64,000 bases of DNA from Lactiplantibacillus brownii (GTDB lineage Bacteria > Bacillota > Bacilli > Lactobacillales > Lactobacillaceae): positions 2,418,001 to 2,482,000 of the forward strand of contig NZ_JAVCWF010000001.1 in the NCBI RefSeq assembly GCF_031085375.1. The letters run 5' to 3'. The position numbers and the translations under genes were made by a program. The first letter of the stretch is position 1. Every line of letters begins with the position of its first letter. Below are positions 44,305-53,394 of the stretch, piece by piece. Under the pieces are notes generated by a model, which worked only from the letters and a program-made list of their open reading frames with translations, searched no databases and was not told where the DNA came from.

Positions 44305-44844
44305 TCAACACAGTTGAATTTGTAACGGCGGACCTACCGTCGCTATCTGATGATTCGCCGCTGGATCTAGCGTCAGACTGGTTTTAACATTGCCTTCCGG
44401 CGCTATCCGGTGAGTCGCTGTAAAGAACAAGGCCTGCATCCGAGCATAGACCCGTAGAATCCGACGTGGAACAGTCGCTTTGGGTCGCCGTAAATGAGGT
44501 GCCGCTAAAGTCATGGTGGCGATTTCTTGACCAACTTGAACTTGCTCACCTAATTTAACCGTTAAGTGAAACGATGTCACGGCCACATTGACCATTGCCA
44601 CACCTAGACGGATCAAAACTTCCAGCCCATTTAACGTCCGAAAGTATAACCGATGCTGCTTTTTGGCAATTTGTGTGACTCGTCCTGCTGCCGGCGCCAC
44701 GATACGATCAGTTTGGGGCAAGACTCGCGCCGTTGCCAACCGCATGCCACACGAAAGGACCGTGTCGGCAACCGTTGTCAAACTGATCTTTCGACCAGCG
44801 ACCGGTGCCACGACCGGAATTAAACTGCTCGTTGTTACTGGCAT
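44305..44844 (-). CDS. PTS EIIA(Glc)-like protein with the phosphorylated His replaced
   Basis: A 179-residue homologue of the crr-type EIIA domain. The fold is clear from IPVVAPVAGRKISLTTVAD, RIVAPAAGRVTQIAKKQHRL and the LTVKLGEQVQVGQEIATMTL ending. The first active-site His is kept (KKQHRL). The phosphorylated His of the LIHxGIDTV motif is Arg (VLIRLGVAMV), so it cannot take phosphate from HPr at the normal residue. About 45 extra basic C-terminal residues follow. The ATG at 44844 has AAGGAAG upstream. No PTS permease gene is adjacent. It is probably a degenerate or regulatory EIIA. Confidence 0.78.
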   Translation of the reverse strand: MPVTTSSLIPVVAPVAGRKISLTTVADTVLSCGMRLATARVLPQTDRIVAPAAGRVTQIAKKQHRLYFRTLNGLEVLIRLGVAMVNVAVTSFHLTVKLGEQVQVGQEIATMTLAAPHLRRPKATVPRRILRVYARMQALFFTATHRIAPEGNVKTSLTLDPAANHQIATVGPPLQIQLC

Positions 44845-45259
44845 GCTTTCCACTTCCTTAAGTCCTTAAAACGACGTTCAGTTGACAATATTTCGTTCAA
44901 ATCCAAGTGCTTTGCCAACTTGCTCACAAATTGATTGACCTGACTTTCCCTTTAATATTAGTTAAATACGTTGATTGTTATCCTTTTCAACTCCGACTTT
45001 ACCATATTATGCACAAAATATCAGAACTATTTAACTGATTCAGTAAGGTTTACACTTGTTAACGCTAGTTCATAAAAACAATTAACAAACGATGCTCATT
45101 TAATGCCCGTCAGACCGGCAATCATGTTAGTTATCTCGCTAAACGCACCTCCCCTAAAAACTCACTAATTTTCGCCCGTATGCTTCTGAAATTATATTAT
45201 TTATGACTGACCCAGCGTACAATGAGTCTGGTTTTAGAAATCGAAAGGTGGTCCGCAAC

Positions 45260-46822
45260 ATGGATAAAGATAAACGGCAACATAAATTAATTGAATATGC
45301 CAACGGTCCGTCACTAGAAGAAATCAACGGAAAAATCGAAGTACCCAAAAACATTGGTTTCTGGCGCACCTTATTTGCGTACTCCGGGCCCGGTGCCTTA
45401 GTTGCCGTCGGTTATATGGACCCTGGGAACTGGTCAACCTCAATTACTGGTGGTCAAAACTTTCAGTATTTATTAATGTCTGTTATCTTAATGTCAAGTT
45501 TGATTGCGATGCTTCTGCAGTACATGGCAGCTAAACTTGGCATCGTGACCCAGATGGATTTGGCACAGGCGATTCGTGCCCGTACCAGTAAAACATTGGG
45601 AATTGTCTTATGGATTCTGACTGAATTTGCGATTATGGCAACCGATATCGCTGAAGTTATCGGGGCAGCCATCGCACTTTACTTACTATTCCACATTCCG
45701 TTAGTCATTGCGGTATTCATAACCGTCTTTGATGTGTTATTACTATTATTATTAACTAAAATTGGTTTCCGAAAAATTGAAGCCATTGTTGTTTGTTTGA
45801 TTTTAGTCATTCTACTCGTTTTTGCTTATGAAGTTGCTTTGTCTGATCCTAACTGGGGAGCTGTCTTTAAGGGCTTTATCCCAACCAGTGAAACTTTTTC
45901 CAATGATCGCACCGTTGCTGGGATGACACCCATGAGCGGGGCCTTAGGGATTATTGGCGCAACTGTGATGCCACATAACTTGTACTTACACTCCGCGATT
46001 TCGCAAACTCGGAAAATTGATCACAAAGATGCTGATGATGTTGCCCGAACCGTAAAATTTGCCAGCTTGGATTCTAACATTCAGCTGACAGCCGCCTTCT
46101 TCGTCAACGCGTTACTCCTCATCATGGGGGTAGCGGTCTTCAAGACCGGTGCCGTTAAAGACCCCTCATTCTTCGGGTTGTATCAAGCGTTATCTAACAC
46201 TTCAACCTTAAGTAACGGCGTCTTAATTGATGTTGCCCGTTCCGGCGTGTTATCTGCCTTATTTGCGGTCGCTCTACTCGCTTCTGGACAAAACTCGACC
46301 ATTACCGGGACACTAACCGGACAAGTAATCATGGAAGGTTTCGTGCACATGCGGATGCCATTATGGCTACGACGCTTGGTCACCCGACTACTATCCGTCA
46401 TTCCCGTTTTGATCTGTGTCATGTTAACCAGTGGTAAATCAGCCATTGCTGAACATGAGGCCCTAAATAATTTGATGAATAATTCGCAGGTTTTCTTGGC
46501 GTTCGCCCTACCATTCTCAATGCTACCGTTGCTCATGATGACCGACAGTGCTGCGGAAATGGGCAAACGTTTCAAGAATGCTTTCTGGATCAAGGGACTC
46601 GGCTGGTTATCTGTCGTCGGCCTGACCGGTTTAAACTTAATTGGCCTGCCATCACAAGTTGAAGGCTTCTTCGGCAACAATCCTACCAAGGGCCAACTTG
46701 GTATTGCTGATACCATTGCTTGGCTATTAATTGCGGCTATCATTGCCTTACTTGCTTGGACCATTGTTGAGTTATATCGTGGCAACCAACGCCATATCGC
46801 ACAACAAGCTGCTAACGATTAG
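45260..46822 (+). CDS. mntH: Nramp-family Mn(II)/Fe(II) importer MntH
   Basis: A 520-residue proton-coupled divalent metal importer with 11 or more helices. Helix 1 carries the metal-binding DPGNW (in GYMDPGNWST) and helix 6 the MPHNLYLHSA motif; both are complete. Lactobacilli of this group accumulate millimolar Mn(II) against superoxide. The ATG at 45260 is preferred over that at 45203 because AAAGGTGG lies 8 bases before it. Upstream is a 415-bp region with a -10-like TATATT (45194-45199). No clear riboswitch was recognised, and a metal-responsive repressor site could not be identified. Confidence 0.9.
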   Translation: MDKDKRQHKLIEYANGPSLEEINGKIEVPKNIGFWRTLFAYSGPGALVAVGYMDPGNWSTSITGGQNFQYLLMSVILMSSLIAMLLQYMAAKLGIVTQMDLAQAIRARTSKTLGIVLWILTEFAIMATDIAEVIGAAIALYLLFHIPLVIAVFITVFDVLLLLLLTKIGFRKIEAIVVCLILVILLVFAYEVALSDPNWGAVFKGFIPTSETFSNDRTVAGMTPMSGALGIIGATVMPHNLYLHSAISQTRKIDHKDADDVARTVKFASLDSNIQLTAAFFVNALLLIMGVAVFKTGAVKDPSFFGLYQALSNTSTLSNGVLIDVARSGVLSALFAVALLASGQNSTITGTLTGQVIMEGFVHMRMPLWLRRLVTRLLSVIPVLICVMLTSGKSAIAEHEALNNLMNNSQVFLAFALPFSMLPLLMMTDSAAEMGKRFKNAFWIKGLGWLSVVGLTGLNLIGLPSQVEGFFGNNPTKGQLGIADTIAWLLIAAIIALLAWTIVELYRGNQRHIAQQAAND

Positions 46823-46826
46823 TCTT

Positions 46827-46889
46827 AAAAAAGATAATGTCATTCTAACTCCTTCACTTTGGGGTTGTAGACTGGCATTATCTTTTTTT
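46827..46889 (+). terminator. Terminator of mntH
   Basis: Long stem AAAAAAGATAATG with CATTATCTTTTTTT plus inner pairing AACTCC/GGGGTT. It starts just after the stop codon. Confidence 0.85.
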
Positions 46890-46902
46890 GTTTTTAGCTG
46901 TT

Positions 46903-47402
46903 CGTCTCCGTGGACCAGCACGTTCGCTGTGAGGCAGACCTGCAGCCAAAAAACGGTCTGCAGGGCGCTTTCAAGCCGAAAGCCCACGTCTTAAAAGTCG
47001 GCCAGACACTAACCTGGGAAAATCACCCAGCTAAGTGTCTCGACACGGCGAACGAACTGGTCCACTCCGACGTCAAACAGTGGCAGTAATCAAAAGCCAA
47101 TTGGTATCAGGACTACTAATTAGCGCAGGGCGGGCTGGATGATGCTCAGTGGTGAAATTTTTCAGAGTGTGAGGTCCAACGGGTTGCTCCTGAGCATTGC
47201 CCAACCGTCACAATTACTCGGTGGTTTTCCGAGTGGTTGTGACGGTGTAGCAAGCGGAGGAAGCAGTTGGACCGAACACGTTTCAACTGCTGGTGGGTTT
47301 CCAGCTTAGGAAAAGCCCGGCTTGTGAGACCGCACTATGGCTCACAAACGTGGCCACCACGTTCCAGCATCAGTCCAGACCAACCGGAGCGGCAAGTTAA
47401 GC
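46903..47402 (+). repeat. Full composite 'B-D-A' dispersed repeat with a nested insertion
   Basis: Part B (46903-47072) is the inverted counterpart of 17781-17952, part D starts near 47124 (GGGCGGGCTGGATGATGCTC), and part A runs from GTGAAATTT (47152) to GGCAAGTTAAGCG. Part A is itself interrupted by a 116-bp palindromic unit at 47165-47280. No gene is supported between 46890 and 47497. Confidence 0.82.
47160..47285. mobile_element. 116-bp palindromic MITE-like element with 5-bp target duplication
   Basis: The element at 47165-47280 is flanked by direct repeats TTTCA (47160-47164 and 47281-47285). Its ends pair: GTGTGAGGTCCAAC with GTTGGACCGAACAC (12 of 14 positions). The centre forms a second hairpin, CCGTCACAA..CTCGG with CCGAG..TTGTGACGG. 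The surrounding repeat reads through in the copies at 6.9 and 26.1 kb, which lack this unit. Confidence 0.7.
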
Positions 47403-47497
47403 GACCGCTTTTAAACATGACCGCTACAACACGCCAGACTAAAAACACCGAAAAAAAGACCACCTAACATCAATAATGAGTTAGTTGATCTTGAGAT

Positions 47498-48628
47498 TTA
47501 ATCTGTCGTAATTTGCATCCGCCCATTCCGTTTCGAATGGTATAAATTCTGATCGACGCGGTTATAGAAATCAATCGGTGTCGCATCTTCTTTTGACAAC
47601 GCTGAAACCCCAACGGAAATTGTAATTGGAATCTGTTGATTCCCAAAATTCACACCGAGATGATTCAACGCTAAGAAAATCTGTCGCACGATTGTTTCAG
47701 TGCTCGCTAAATCGTAACCGGGGAACAGAATGTTAAATTCCTCACCACCGGTTCGATACAACGTTACCTTTTCGTCGTTCGCATCGATGACCGTTTGCAC
47801 AACATCGGTCACGTGTTGCAATACTCGGTCACCAGCTAAATGGCCATAAGTATCATTAACATGCTTAAAGTGATCAATATCGAACATCATCATCGACAAT
47901 TTTAAGTTGTTTTTTGAACTGTCCTCAAAGAGATATTTGATTTCGCCGGTATACGCCGCAAAGTTCTCCGTTTGCGTGAGCGCATCGTGGCTGGCAAATT
48001 GGGCCAACCGCAACTTAAACTCACTATCACGTGTCAACATGCTGACGTAAGCGTACAGTAAAATTTCAAAGATGACTAAATAAACCCATTCTTGCCAGAA
48101 CGTATTCCAGTCCAAACTAAATTTAACCTTCATCCACAACCATAAAACGCCGCCATACGGAATACCCGCGCACAAATAATAGATCCAAGCGTGCGCCTTA
48201 CCCTGAAAATGAATCCGAATATAGTTCATCGTCCAGAATAACGCCACCATCGTAATGGCGTACCCCCACGATTCCCAATAAGTGATCGATTGGTTGAAAA
48301 CCATGTACACTAAGACCACCGGAAACAGGAAATAGTATGGAATATGAATATTCAAAAAATAACCGCAAAAAATCAGCGCAATCAATTGAAAGTTCATAAA
48401 CTGCCAAGAATCCGATTGCCCAACGATCAAGGTCTGCAAGCTAAACACGAATACCAGCATGTACAAGACCCCATGCCAAGAATTGACAACATCGTCATCA
48501 ATATTAATATGATGGGCATGAAAAAACGCAGTGATCCAATTAAATAGCACCCAGTATAACGTTAACACGCCGAGGATGAAGAAAATGCTGGTTACAAATG
48601 GCGGTACCCGCCAATAAGCCCATGTCAT
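47498..48628 (-). CDS. Membrane-bound diguanylate cyclase (GGDEF)
   Basis: A 376-residue protein with about seven N-terminal hydrophobic segments (residues 10-205) and a C-terminal GGDEF domain. The active site is YRTGGEEFNILF (GGEEF, competent). The metal-binding Asp is in MMFDIDHFKHVNDTYGH. The inhibitory RxxD site upstream of the motif is not present (DANDEKV in that place), so product inhibition may be absent. It makes c-di-GMP from GTP, with the membrane part as probable sensor. It follows an EAL gene by 19 bp in the same operon, so synthesis and breakdown are encoded together. Confidence 0.88.
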   Translation of the reverse strand: MTWAYWRVPPFVTSIFFILGVLTLYWVLFNWITAFFHAHHINIDDDVVNSWHGVLYMLVFVFSLQTLIVGQSDSWQFMNFQLIALIFCGYFLNIHIPYYFLFPVVLVYMVFNQSITYWESWGYAITMVALFWTMNYIRIHFQGKAHAWIYYLCAGIPYGGVLWLWMKVKFSLDWNTFWQEWVYLVIFEILLYAYVSMLTRDSEFKLRLAQFASHDALTQTENFAAYTGEIKYLFEDSSKNNLKLSMMMFDIDHFKHVNDTYGHLAGDRVLQHVTDVVQTVIDANDEKVTLYRTGGEEFNILFPGYDLASTETIVRQIFLALNHLGVNFGNQQIPITISVGVSALSKEDATPIDFYNRVDQNLYHSKRNGRMQITTD

Positions 48629-48647
48629 ATGTCGTTATCCTTCCCGG

Positions 48648-49340
48648 TTATTGACCATCCTGCTGTGACTCTGCACGCCGATCAGGACATTTCACGACCA
48701 ACTGAGGTTTACCATAAAGGTAGCCCTGATGGAGATCAATGCCTAATGTCCGAGCAATTTCCTGGTCATGTGCATCTTCCACACCTTCCAAAATGAAGTC
48801 GAGGTGATACTGTAACGCGACCGTGTGCCAAAAAGATAAGGCAGTCGGAATTTGATCGGCTTTGCCACTCATCCGTAAATTCTGCATGGCAAATTTGATT
48901 TGGTCAACAAACGGTAATAATGGCTCCACATTATCAAAGGTATTGGAGCCCGTCCCAACATCATCAATACTTAATTTAATCCCGTATTGATGAAATAAAA
49001 CACTATATTTTTGAATTTCGGCTAAGGTTGGATTTTCAGTTAATTCAATCGTTAACGCCGCCGGATTTAACCGTTTTTTTAAATAAATAATGGTGCCAAG
49101 CATCAAGTCGTCTTCTGCCTGTTCACGATTCAAATTAAGGGCTAAGACTTGATTAGTTGCTTTAGTTGATAATTGTAAGGCTAATTCTTCGAGTAGATGG
49201 ACCTGTTTAGTTAGTGGCAATTCCGTGAAAGTTGCTGGAACTGCCCAGCGACCATGGGTTTCTTTGCGTAACAACAGTTCATATCCAAAAACGGATTTTT
49301 GGCTCTGATCAACTTGTGGTTGAACAAAAAAGCGATACAT
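48648..49340 (-). CDS. EAL-domain protein (c-di-GMP phosphodiesterase-like), operon partner of the cyclase
   Basis: A soluble 230-residue single EAL domain. FGYELLLRKE (ELL in place of EAL), LNLNREQAEDD, ELTENPTL, IDDVGTGSN, IKFAMQNL, LEGVED and HQGYLYGKPQ cover the catalytic positions, so hydrolysis of c-di-GMP is plausible. It is the same length as the protein of 3428-4120 and clearly paralogous. First gene of a two-gene operon with the GGDEF protein. The start at 49340 gives the same N-terminal layout (YRFFVQPQ) as the paralogue. Confidence 0.86.
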   Translation of the reverse strand: MYRFFVQPQVDQSQKSVFGYELLLRKETHGRWAVPATFTELPLTKQVHLLEELALQLSTKATNQVLALNLNREQAEDDLMLGTIIYLKKRLNPAALTIELTENPTLAEIQKYSVLFHQYGIKLSIDDVGTGSNTFDNVEPLLPFVDQIKFAMQNLRMSGKADQIPTALSFWHTVALQYHLDFILEGVEDAHDQEIARTLGIDLHQGYLYGKPQLVVKCPDRRAESQQDGQ

Positions 49341-49483
49341 CTGATAAAAGACCTCGTTTCAACGCTTGATTTATGTCAATATAATTTAACTAATCAACAT
49401 GCTTCTTAGTATAGCCTTTTAATTCTTAAATATCGACACTTAATGTCCAATTTGACCGGAAAAATAGCCTTTTTTAAGCAAAT

Positions 49484-50074
49484 TTAACCCGCAATATTGC
49501 CGCCCAGTAAGGTTCCCATCAAAAAAGTGATCAATGCCGTTGCGACGCCAACCAAAACATTTCGCAAAATGACTTTCGGTAATGAGACTGCGGCATGCTG
49601 TGCGCTCACAGTGGCATTTAGGCTCAATGCCACCACCATGGCTAAAATCGTATTCACTAAGCGCCACGCGGGCGTCGACAAACTAATGGCAAGTAGCGGA
49701 ATCAAAGCCCCCAAGATAAATGAGACAAACGATGTCGCCGCGGCATGTAATGGATTCAGCAAATCAATCTCTCGCAATCGCGTTTGGGTCAAATCAGCCC
49801 CAGTTGTGTGACCCAATTTGCTTAACTGCACCTCTTTTTGTGCACTGACTGACACATACTCCCCGCCGGCCATCGAACAGGCACCGGCTAACATGCCAGA
49901 AATACCACTAATAAATAGCGTCGTTGCACTCAAATCTGCGCCAACTGCCCCCAGCACGATCCCTGAAACTGAAATAATGCCATCATTTGCGCCTAAAATT
50001 CCTGCTCGTAACACGTTCAACCGATCCCAAAAGTGAAAATACCGATCCTGCCAAGCTTTAATTGTCGTTAACAT
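49484..50074 (-). CDS. VIT1/CCC1-family transporter
   Basis: A 196-residue membrane protein of the vacuolar iron transporter family. The first helix region carries RAGILGANDGIISVSGIVLG, the second GMLAGACSMAGGEYVSVSAQKE (conserved Met-Ala-x-Gly-Glu-Tyr-Val-Ser), and three more hydrophobic segments follow. Members move Fe(II) or Mn(II). The ATG at 50074 is chosen because GAGGGAG precedes it and the family start fits. It lies after nrdG in the same direction with a gap of about 80 bp. Lengths in bacteria are about 190-240, so it is complete. Confidence 0.83.
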   Translation of the reverse strand: MLTTIKAWQDRYFHFWDRLNVLRAGILGANDGIISVSGIVLGAVGADLSATTLFISGISGMLAGACSMAGGEYVSVSAQKEVQLSKLGHTTGADLTQTRLREIDLLNPLHAAATSFVSFILGALIPLLAISLSTPAWRLVNTILAMVVALSLNATVSAQHAAVSLPKVILRNVLVGVATALITFLMGTLLGGNIAG

Positions 50075-50156
50075 GTTCAAAAAGACTCCCTCAATCACTA
50101 ATTTTTGATAAAAAAACAGCGTATGACGTTCAGCCACACACTGCGGTGGAACTTAT

Positions 50157-50705
50157 TTAGCGTTTTAATTTATCCCAGATCACCACATCGCCACGCGCTA
50201 ACGACTTAGGCACATCAATGATCCGTTGATTGGCGCTACCACGAAACTGTAGTGTCAGATCCATCTGATCTTCTAAAAAGCGACCATCAACCAAAATATC
50301 GATTAGTGATAACATTTTTAATTTATCATCAGAATCCTTCAACAATTCATCCCAGGTATAACCAGACCAAGACCAGATATCCTTGTCATGACCGAATTCT
50401 GCCCGTACCCGTTCACAGATTCGAATCGCAACTTGCGTATTCAAGAACGGTTCTCCACCGAGTAATGTCAAGCCTTGAACGTAATCTTGACTTAAATCCG
50501 TGATAATCTGATCTTCTAATTCTTGTGTATAGGGCTGACCATAGTGAAAATTCTGTGCAGCCACGTTGTAGCAGCCTGGACAATGAAACGGACAACCGCT
50601 CAAATATAAACTACAGCGGACCCCTTCACCATCGACAAAATTAAAGGCTTTGTAATCAGCGACATATTGTTCACTTAAGTCCTCTGCCAACCATTCTTTC
50701 GGCAT
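50157..50705 (-). CDS. nrdG: Anaerobic ribonucleotide reductase activase NrdG
   Basis: A 182-residue radical SAM enzyme that generates the glycyl radical on NrdD. The iron-sulfur Cys motif is CPFHCPGC (CxxxCxxC) in LYLSGCPFHCPGCYN; GGEPFLN is the SAM-binding motif. The start at 50705 (MPKEW) overlaps nrdD by 35 bases and has AAAGGA upstream; 50726 (MKGPNN) is an alternative. It is downstream of and coupled to nrdD, and complete in length for the short NrdG type. Confidence 0.9.
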   Translation of the reverse strand: MPKEWLAEDLSEQYVADYKAFNFVDGEGVRCSLYLSGCPFHCPGCYNVAAQNFHYGQPYTQELEDQIITDLSQDYVQGLTLLGGEPFLNTQVAIRICERVRAEFGHDKDIWSWSGYTWDELLKDSDDKLKMLSLIDILVDGRFLEDQMDLTLQFRGSANQRIIDVPKSLARGDVVIWDKLKR

Positions 50706-52893
50706 CGGATTGTTTGGTCCTTTCATAGCGCGCGGCATTCTTAATCATCTCCGGAGACATATTTTTTTGACGTGAAGCAATTTCAACATGACGACCATGC
50801 ACCATCGGCCGTTGTTGGGGGTTACCTAGATAACCACAAGTCCGCTTCACCACATCACAATACTTGGGGTCATGGTTACCACATTGTGGGCACACGAACC
50901 CGCGGGCCGTTGCCTTAAACTCACCCTTGAAACCACATTTAAAGCATTGATCAATCGACGTGTTCGTTCCTAAATAACCCACGTGATCATAAGCCCAATC
51001 CCAAACTGCCTCTAAGGCCTTCGGATTTTGAGTTAAGTTTGGATATTCACAGTAATGGATAAAGCCGCCGGAAGCATATTGTGGGAATCGTTCTTCCATC
51101 GTCAACTTTTCAAATGGCGAAGGATGTTTCCGAACATCATAATGAAAACTATTTGTGTAGTATTCCTTGTCCGTAATATCCGGAATACGGCCAAACTTCT
51201 GAATATCATCACGACAGAACGTATCCGTCAATGATTCAGCCGGCGTTGAATACAAGCTGTAATGATAGCCACTTGCCTTAGCCCATTCGGCGCACTTGTC
51301 ACGCAACCGTTTAACGACTGTTTCTGCAAAATCGAGGGCTTCGGTATTATGCTCCCAGTTTGGTCCGAAAAAGGTCGTGCAGACTTCATAGATTCCGATA
51401 TAACCCAGTGAAATCGTGGCCCGTTCATGTTTAAACAAGTCGTCAACATTGCCACCCGCGGGCAAGCGTTTGCCAAAGGCACCATACATATACAGCAACG
51501 GCGCGTTTTCTGGTTGTGCTTCTTTCGTCCGTTCGATGCGGTAGGCCAGGGCTTGATGACAGGTCTGCATCCGTTCGTCAAAGATTTCCCAGAATAACTG
51601 GCGATCCCCATGTGCGGATAACGCGATTCGTGGCAAGTTAACCGTGACGACGCCCAAATTCATGCGCCCAGAGTTCACTTCCACGCCATGCTCATCACGC
51701 CATCCTTGTAAAAATGACCGACAGCCCATCGGCGTTTTAAAGCTCCCCGTTAATGATTTGATTTTATCGTACATTAAAAGATCGGGGTACATCCGCTTAG
51801 TCGAGCATTCAATAGCGAGCGTTTTAATATCATAATTGGGATCATCAGGCGCCAAATTCAAGCCACGCTTAATCGTAAAAATAAGTTTTGGAAAAATGGC
51901 AGTACGTCGTTCTTTACCAAGACCTTTAATCCGAATCTGTAAAATAGCCCGTTGAATCTCACGTTCAATCCAACCCGTCCCCAGACCGAAATTAACCGTG
52001 GTAAATGGCGTTTGGCCTTGAGAAGAGTACAAAGTATTGATTTCATATTCCAACGCTTGCATGGCGTCGTAAATGTCTTTTTTCGTTTTAGTCTGTGCAT
52101 AAGCTTGCCGTTTGTCCACCGCGACCCACTTCTCAGCATCAGCTAAATGTTTTTGATAATTAATTTCAGCATAGGGTGCCAACAATTGATCGACCCGATT
52201 AGCTGAACAGCCACCATATTGAAGTGACGCGACGTTGGCGATGATTTGGGCCATTTGGGCCGTCGCCGTTTGAATTGAGCGTGGTGACGCCACTTCGGCA
52301 TTACCAATCTTATAACCATTCTTAAACATACCGTCAAAATCAATCAGACAGCAATTCGTTTCAGGTGTCACGGGTGAATAATCCAGGTCATGCCAATGCA
52401 AATCACCACGAAGATGCGCCTTGGCAACTACATCTGGTAGCATCTTCAAGCCAATCGCCCGACTAGCCGCCCCCGCTTCCAAATCGCGTTGCGTATTAAA
52501 AACATTGCTATCTTTGTTCGCATTTTCGTGAACAACACTGGCATCCCGATTAAATAGCTTCTCAATTCGTTCACGAACATTCGTTGCGGCCGAAAATCGG
52601 GCCTGTTCCGCAATAAAATAATCTTGATAGGCTTTGGCGGCGGACACTAAATCTAAGTCCGTCAAGATTTTGATCAATGCTGGCCGTAATTCACGCGTTT
52701 CAATGACGGTCGTCTGTTGGTAATGAGCCACTAAGGCTTGTTTGACCGCAGTTTGTTCCGCAGCGTTTAAAGCTAACTGATCCAAAACAAAATTAAGCTT
52801 ATACGGATGAAATTTAGTCTGCGTGCCGCCCCGTTTAATGACCGGTAATGGCCGCAATTGTTCTAAAAGTTCCGTTGTGTCGGTTGTTAACAT
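50671..52893 (-). CDS. nrdD: Anaerobic ribonucleoside-triphosphate reductase NrdD
   Basis: A 740-residue class III ribonucleotide reductase making deoxynucleotides without oxygen. The N-terminal ATP-cone is seen in VIKRGGTQTKFHPYKLNFVL. The catalytic barrel spans the middle, the zinc site is CFKCGFKG..CPQCG near the C-terminus, and the radical glycine is in KRTCGYLGNP. The ATG at 52893 has GTGGGG about 6 bases upstream; in-frame starts at 52899 and 52905 are less likely. It forms an operon with nrdG. Two NrdR-box-like palindromes upstream indicate NrdR control. Confidence 0.93.
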   Translation of the reverse strand: MLTTDTTELLEQLRPLPVIKRGGTQTKFHPYKLNFVLDQLALNAAEQTAVKQALVAHYQQTTVIETRELRPALIKILTDLDLVSAAKAYQDYFIAEQARFSAATNVRERIEKLFNRDASVVHENANKDSNVFNTQRDLEAGAASRAIGLKMLPDVVAKAHLRGDLHWHDLDYSPVTPETNCCLIDFDGMFKNGYKIGNAEVASPRSIQTATAQMAQIIANVASLQYGGCSANRVDQLLAPYAEINYQKHLADAEKWVAVDKRQAYAQTKTKKDIYDAMQALEYEINTLYSSQGQTPFTTVNFGLGTGWIEREIQRAILQIRIKGLGKERRTAIFPKLIFTIKRGLNLAPDDPNYDIKTLAIECSTKRMYPDLLMYDKIKSLTGSFKTPMGCRSFLQGWRDEHGVEVNSGRMNLGVVTVNLPRIALSAHGDRQLFWEIFDERMQTCHQALAYRIERTKEAQPENAPLLYMYGAFGKRLPAGGNVDDLFKHERATISLGYIGIYEVCTTFFGPNWEHNTEALDFAETVVKRLRDKCAEWAKASGYHYSLYSTPAESLTDTFCRDDIQKFGRIPDITDKEYYTNSFHYDVRKHPSPFEKLTMEERFPQYASGGFIHYCEYPNLTQNPKALEAVWDWAYDHVGYLGTNTSIDQCFKCGFKGEFKATARGFVCPQCGNHDPKYCDVVKRTCGYLGNPQQRPMVHGRHVEIASRQKNMSPEMIKNAARYERTKQSDAERMVGRGLK

Positions 52894-52968
52894 GTGCATC
52901 CCCACTTTTTAATCACTTTGCGCAAATGGTCCAGCGGCACAACCAATTGTGCTACCCGTTTGCTTTCA

Positions 52969-53014
52969 ATACTATATATAGTAGCTCATTTTTAAGAAAC
53001 TGCCTATATGGTGT
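52969..53014 (-). promoter_or_regulatory. Paired NrdR boxes before nrdD
   Basis: ATACTATATATAGTAG (52969-52984) matches the NrdR box core. A second, weaker palindrome, CTGCCTATATGGTGTT, is centred near 53007, about 31 bp away, the usual three-turn spacing of NrdR box pairs. Confidence 0.75.
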
Positions 53015-53330
53015 TATTGCCTGGTTAGGTAGCCAACAGCGATATTAACAACGTTTTCCGCGCTTATAATTAGCCAAAAAATTTGTTTTATATCAATCGA
53101 TTGATAGATTTGGAATAATTAATTGATGACTTGAACGACCAGTCAGATGCGGACAGTGTCGCGATTTCATCATTATTTTCAAGCAAAGTTGCAACATAAT
53201 CAATTGGTCAAAATTGAGTGATTAGCAATTTACTCGTAAACGGTAAGTTTTTTTGCCTCAATGACTCACGGTAAACTTAAATTTATTTATAAAGCGCAGC
53301 ATTTCGGTTTCGATTACGACAAGCTTCATC
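53015..53330. other. Intergenic region, no gene seen
   Basis: An AT-rich stretch between nrdD and the lipoprotein gene. No coding frame, RNA or copy of the window's repeats is supported here. Confidence 0.5.
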
Positions 53331-53379
53331 TATAATGAGAGTTTGAGAGAACAAGAGTCGTGAGTGAAGCACTCCGACT
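53331..53379 (+). promoter_or_regulatory. -10 box and 5'-UTR hairpin before the lipoprotein gene
   Basis: TATAAT lies at 53331-53336, with only a weak -35 (TTTCGA). In the leader AGTCG-T-GAGTG pairs with CACTC-CGACT (53356-53379, 3-base loop), directly before the ribosome binding site GGAGGAG. The hairpin may influence mRNA stability or translation. Confidence 0.5.
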
Positions 53380-53394
53380 TTGGAGGAGATTAGC

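Noticed and set aside
45061..45259. Manganese riboswitch (yybP-ykoY type) before mntH
   Set aside because: I looked for the conserved GGGGAGUA-type start and the paired loops on the plus strand and did not find them. A CTCCCC occurs, but in the wrong orientation.
47267..47467. 66-codon open frame after the nested element
   Set aside because: It runs through the A repeat, which has no coding character in its other copies.
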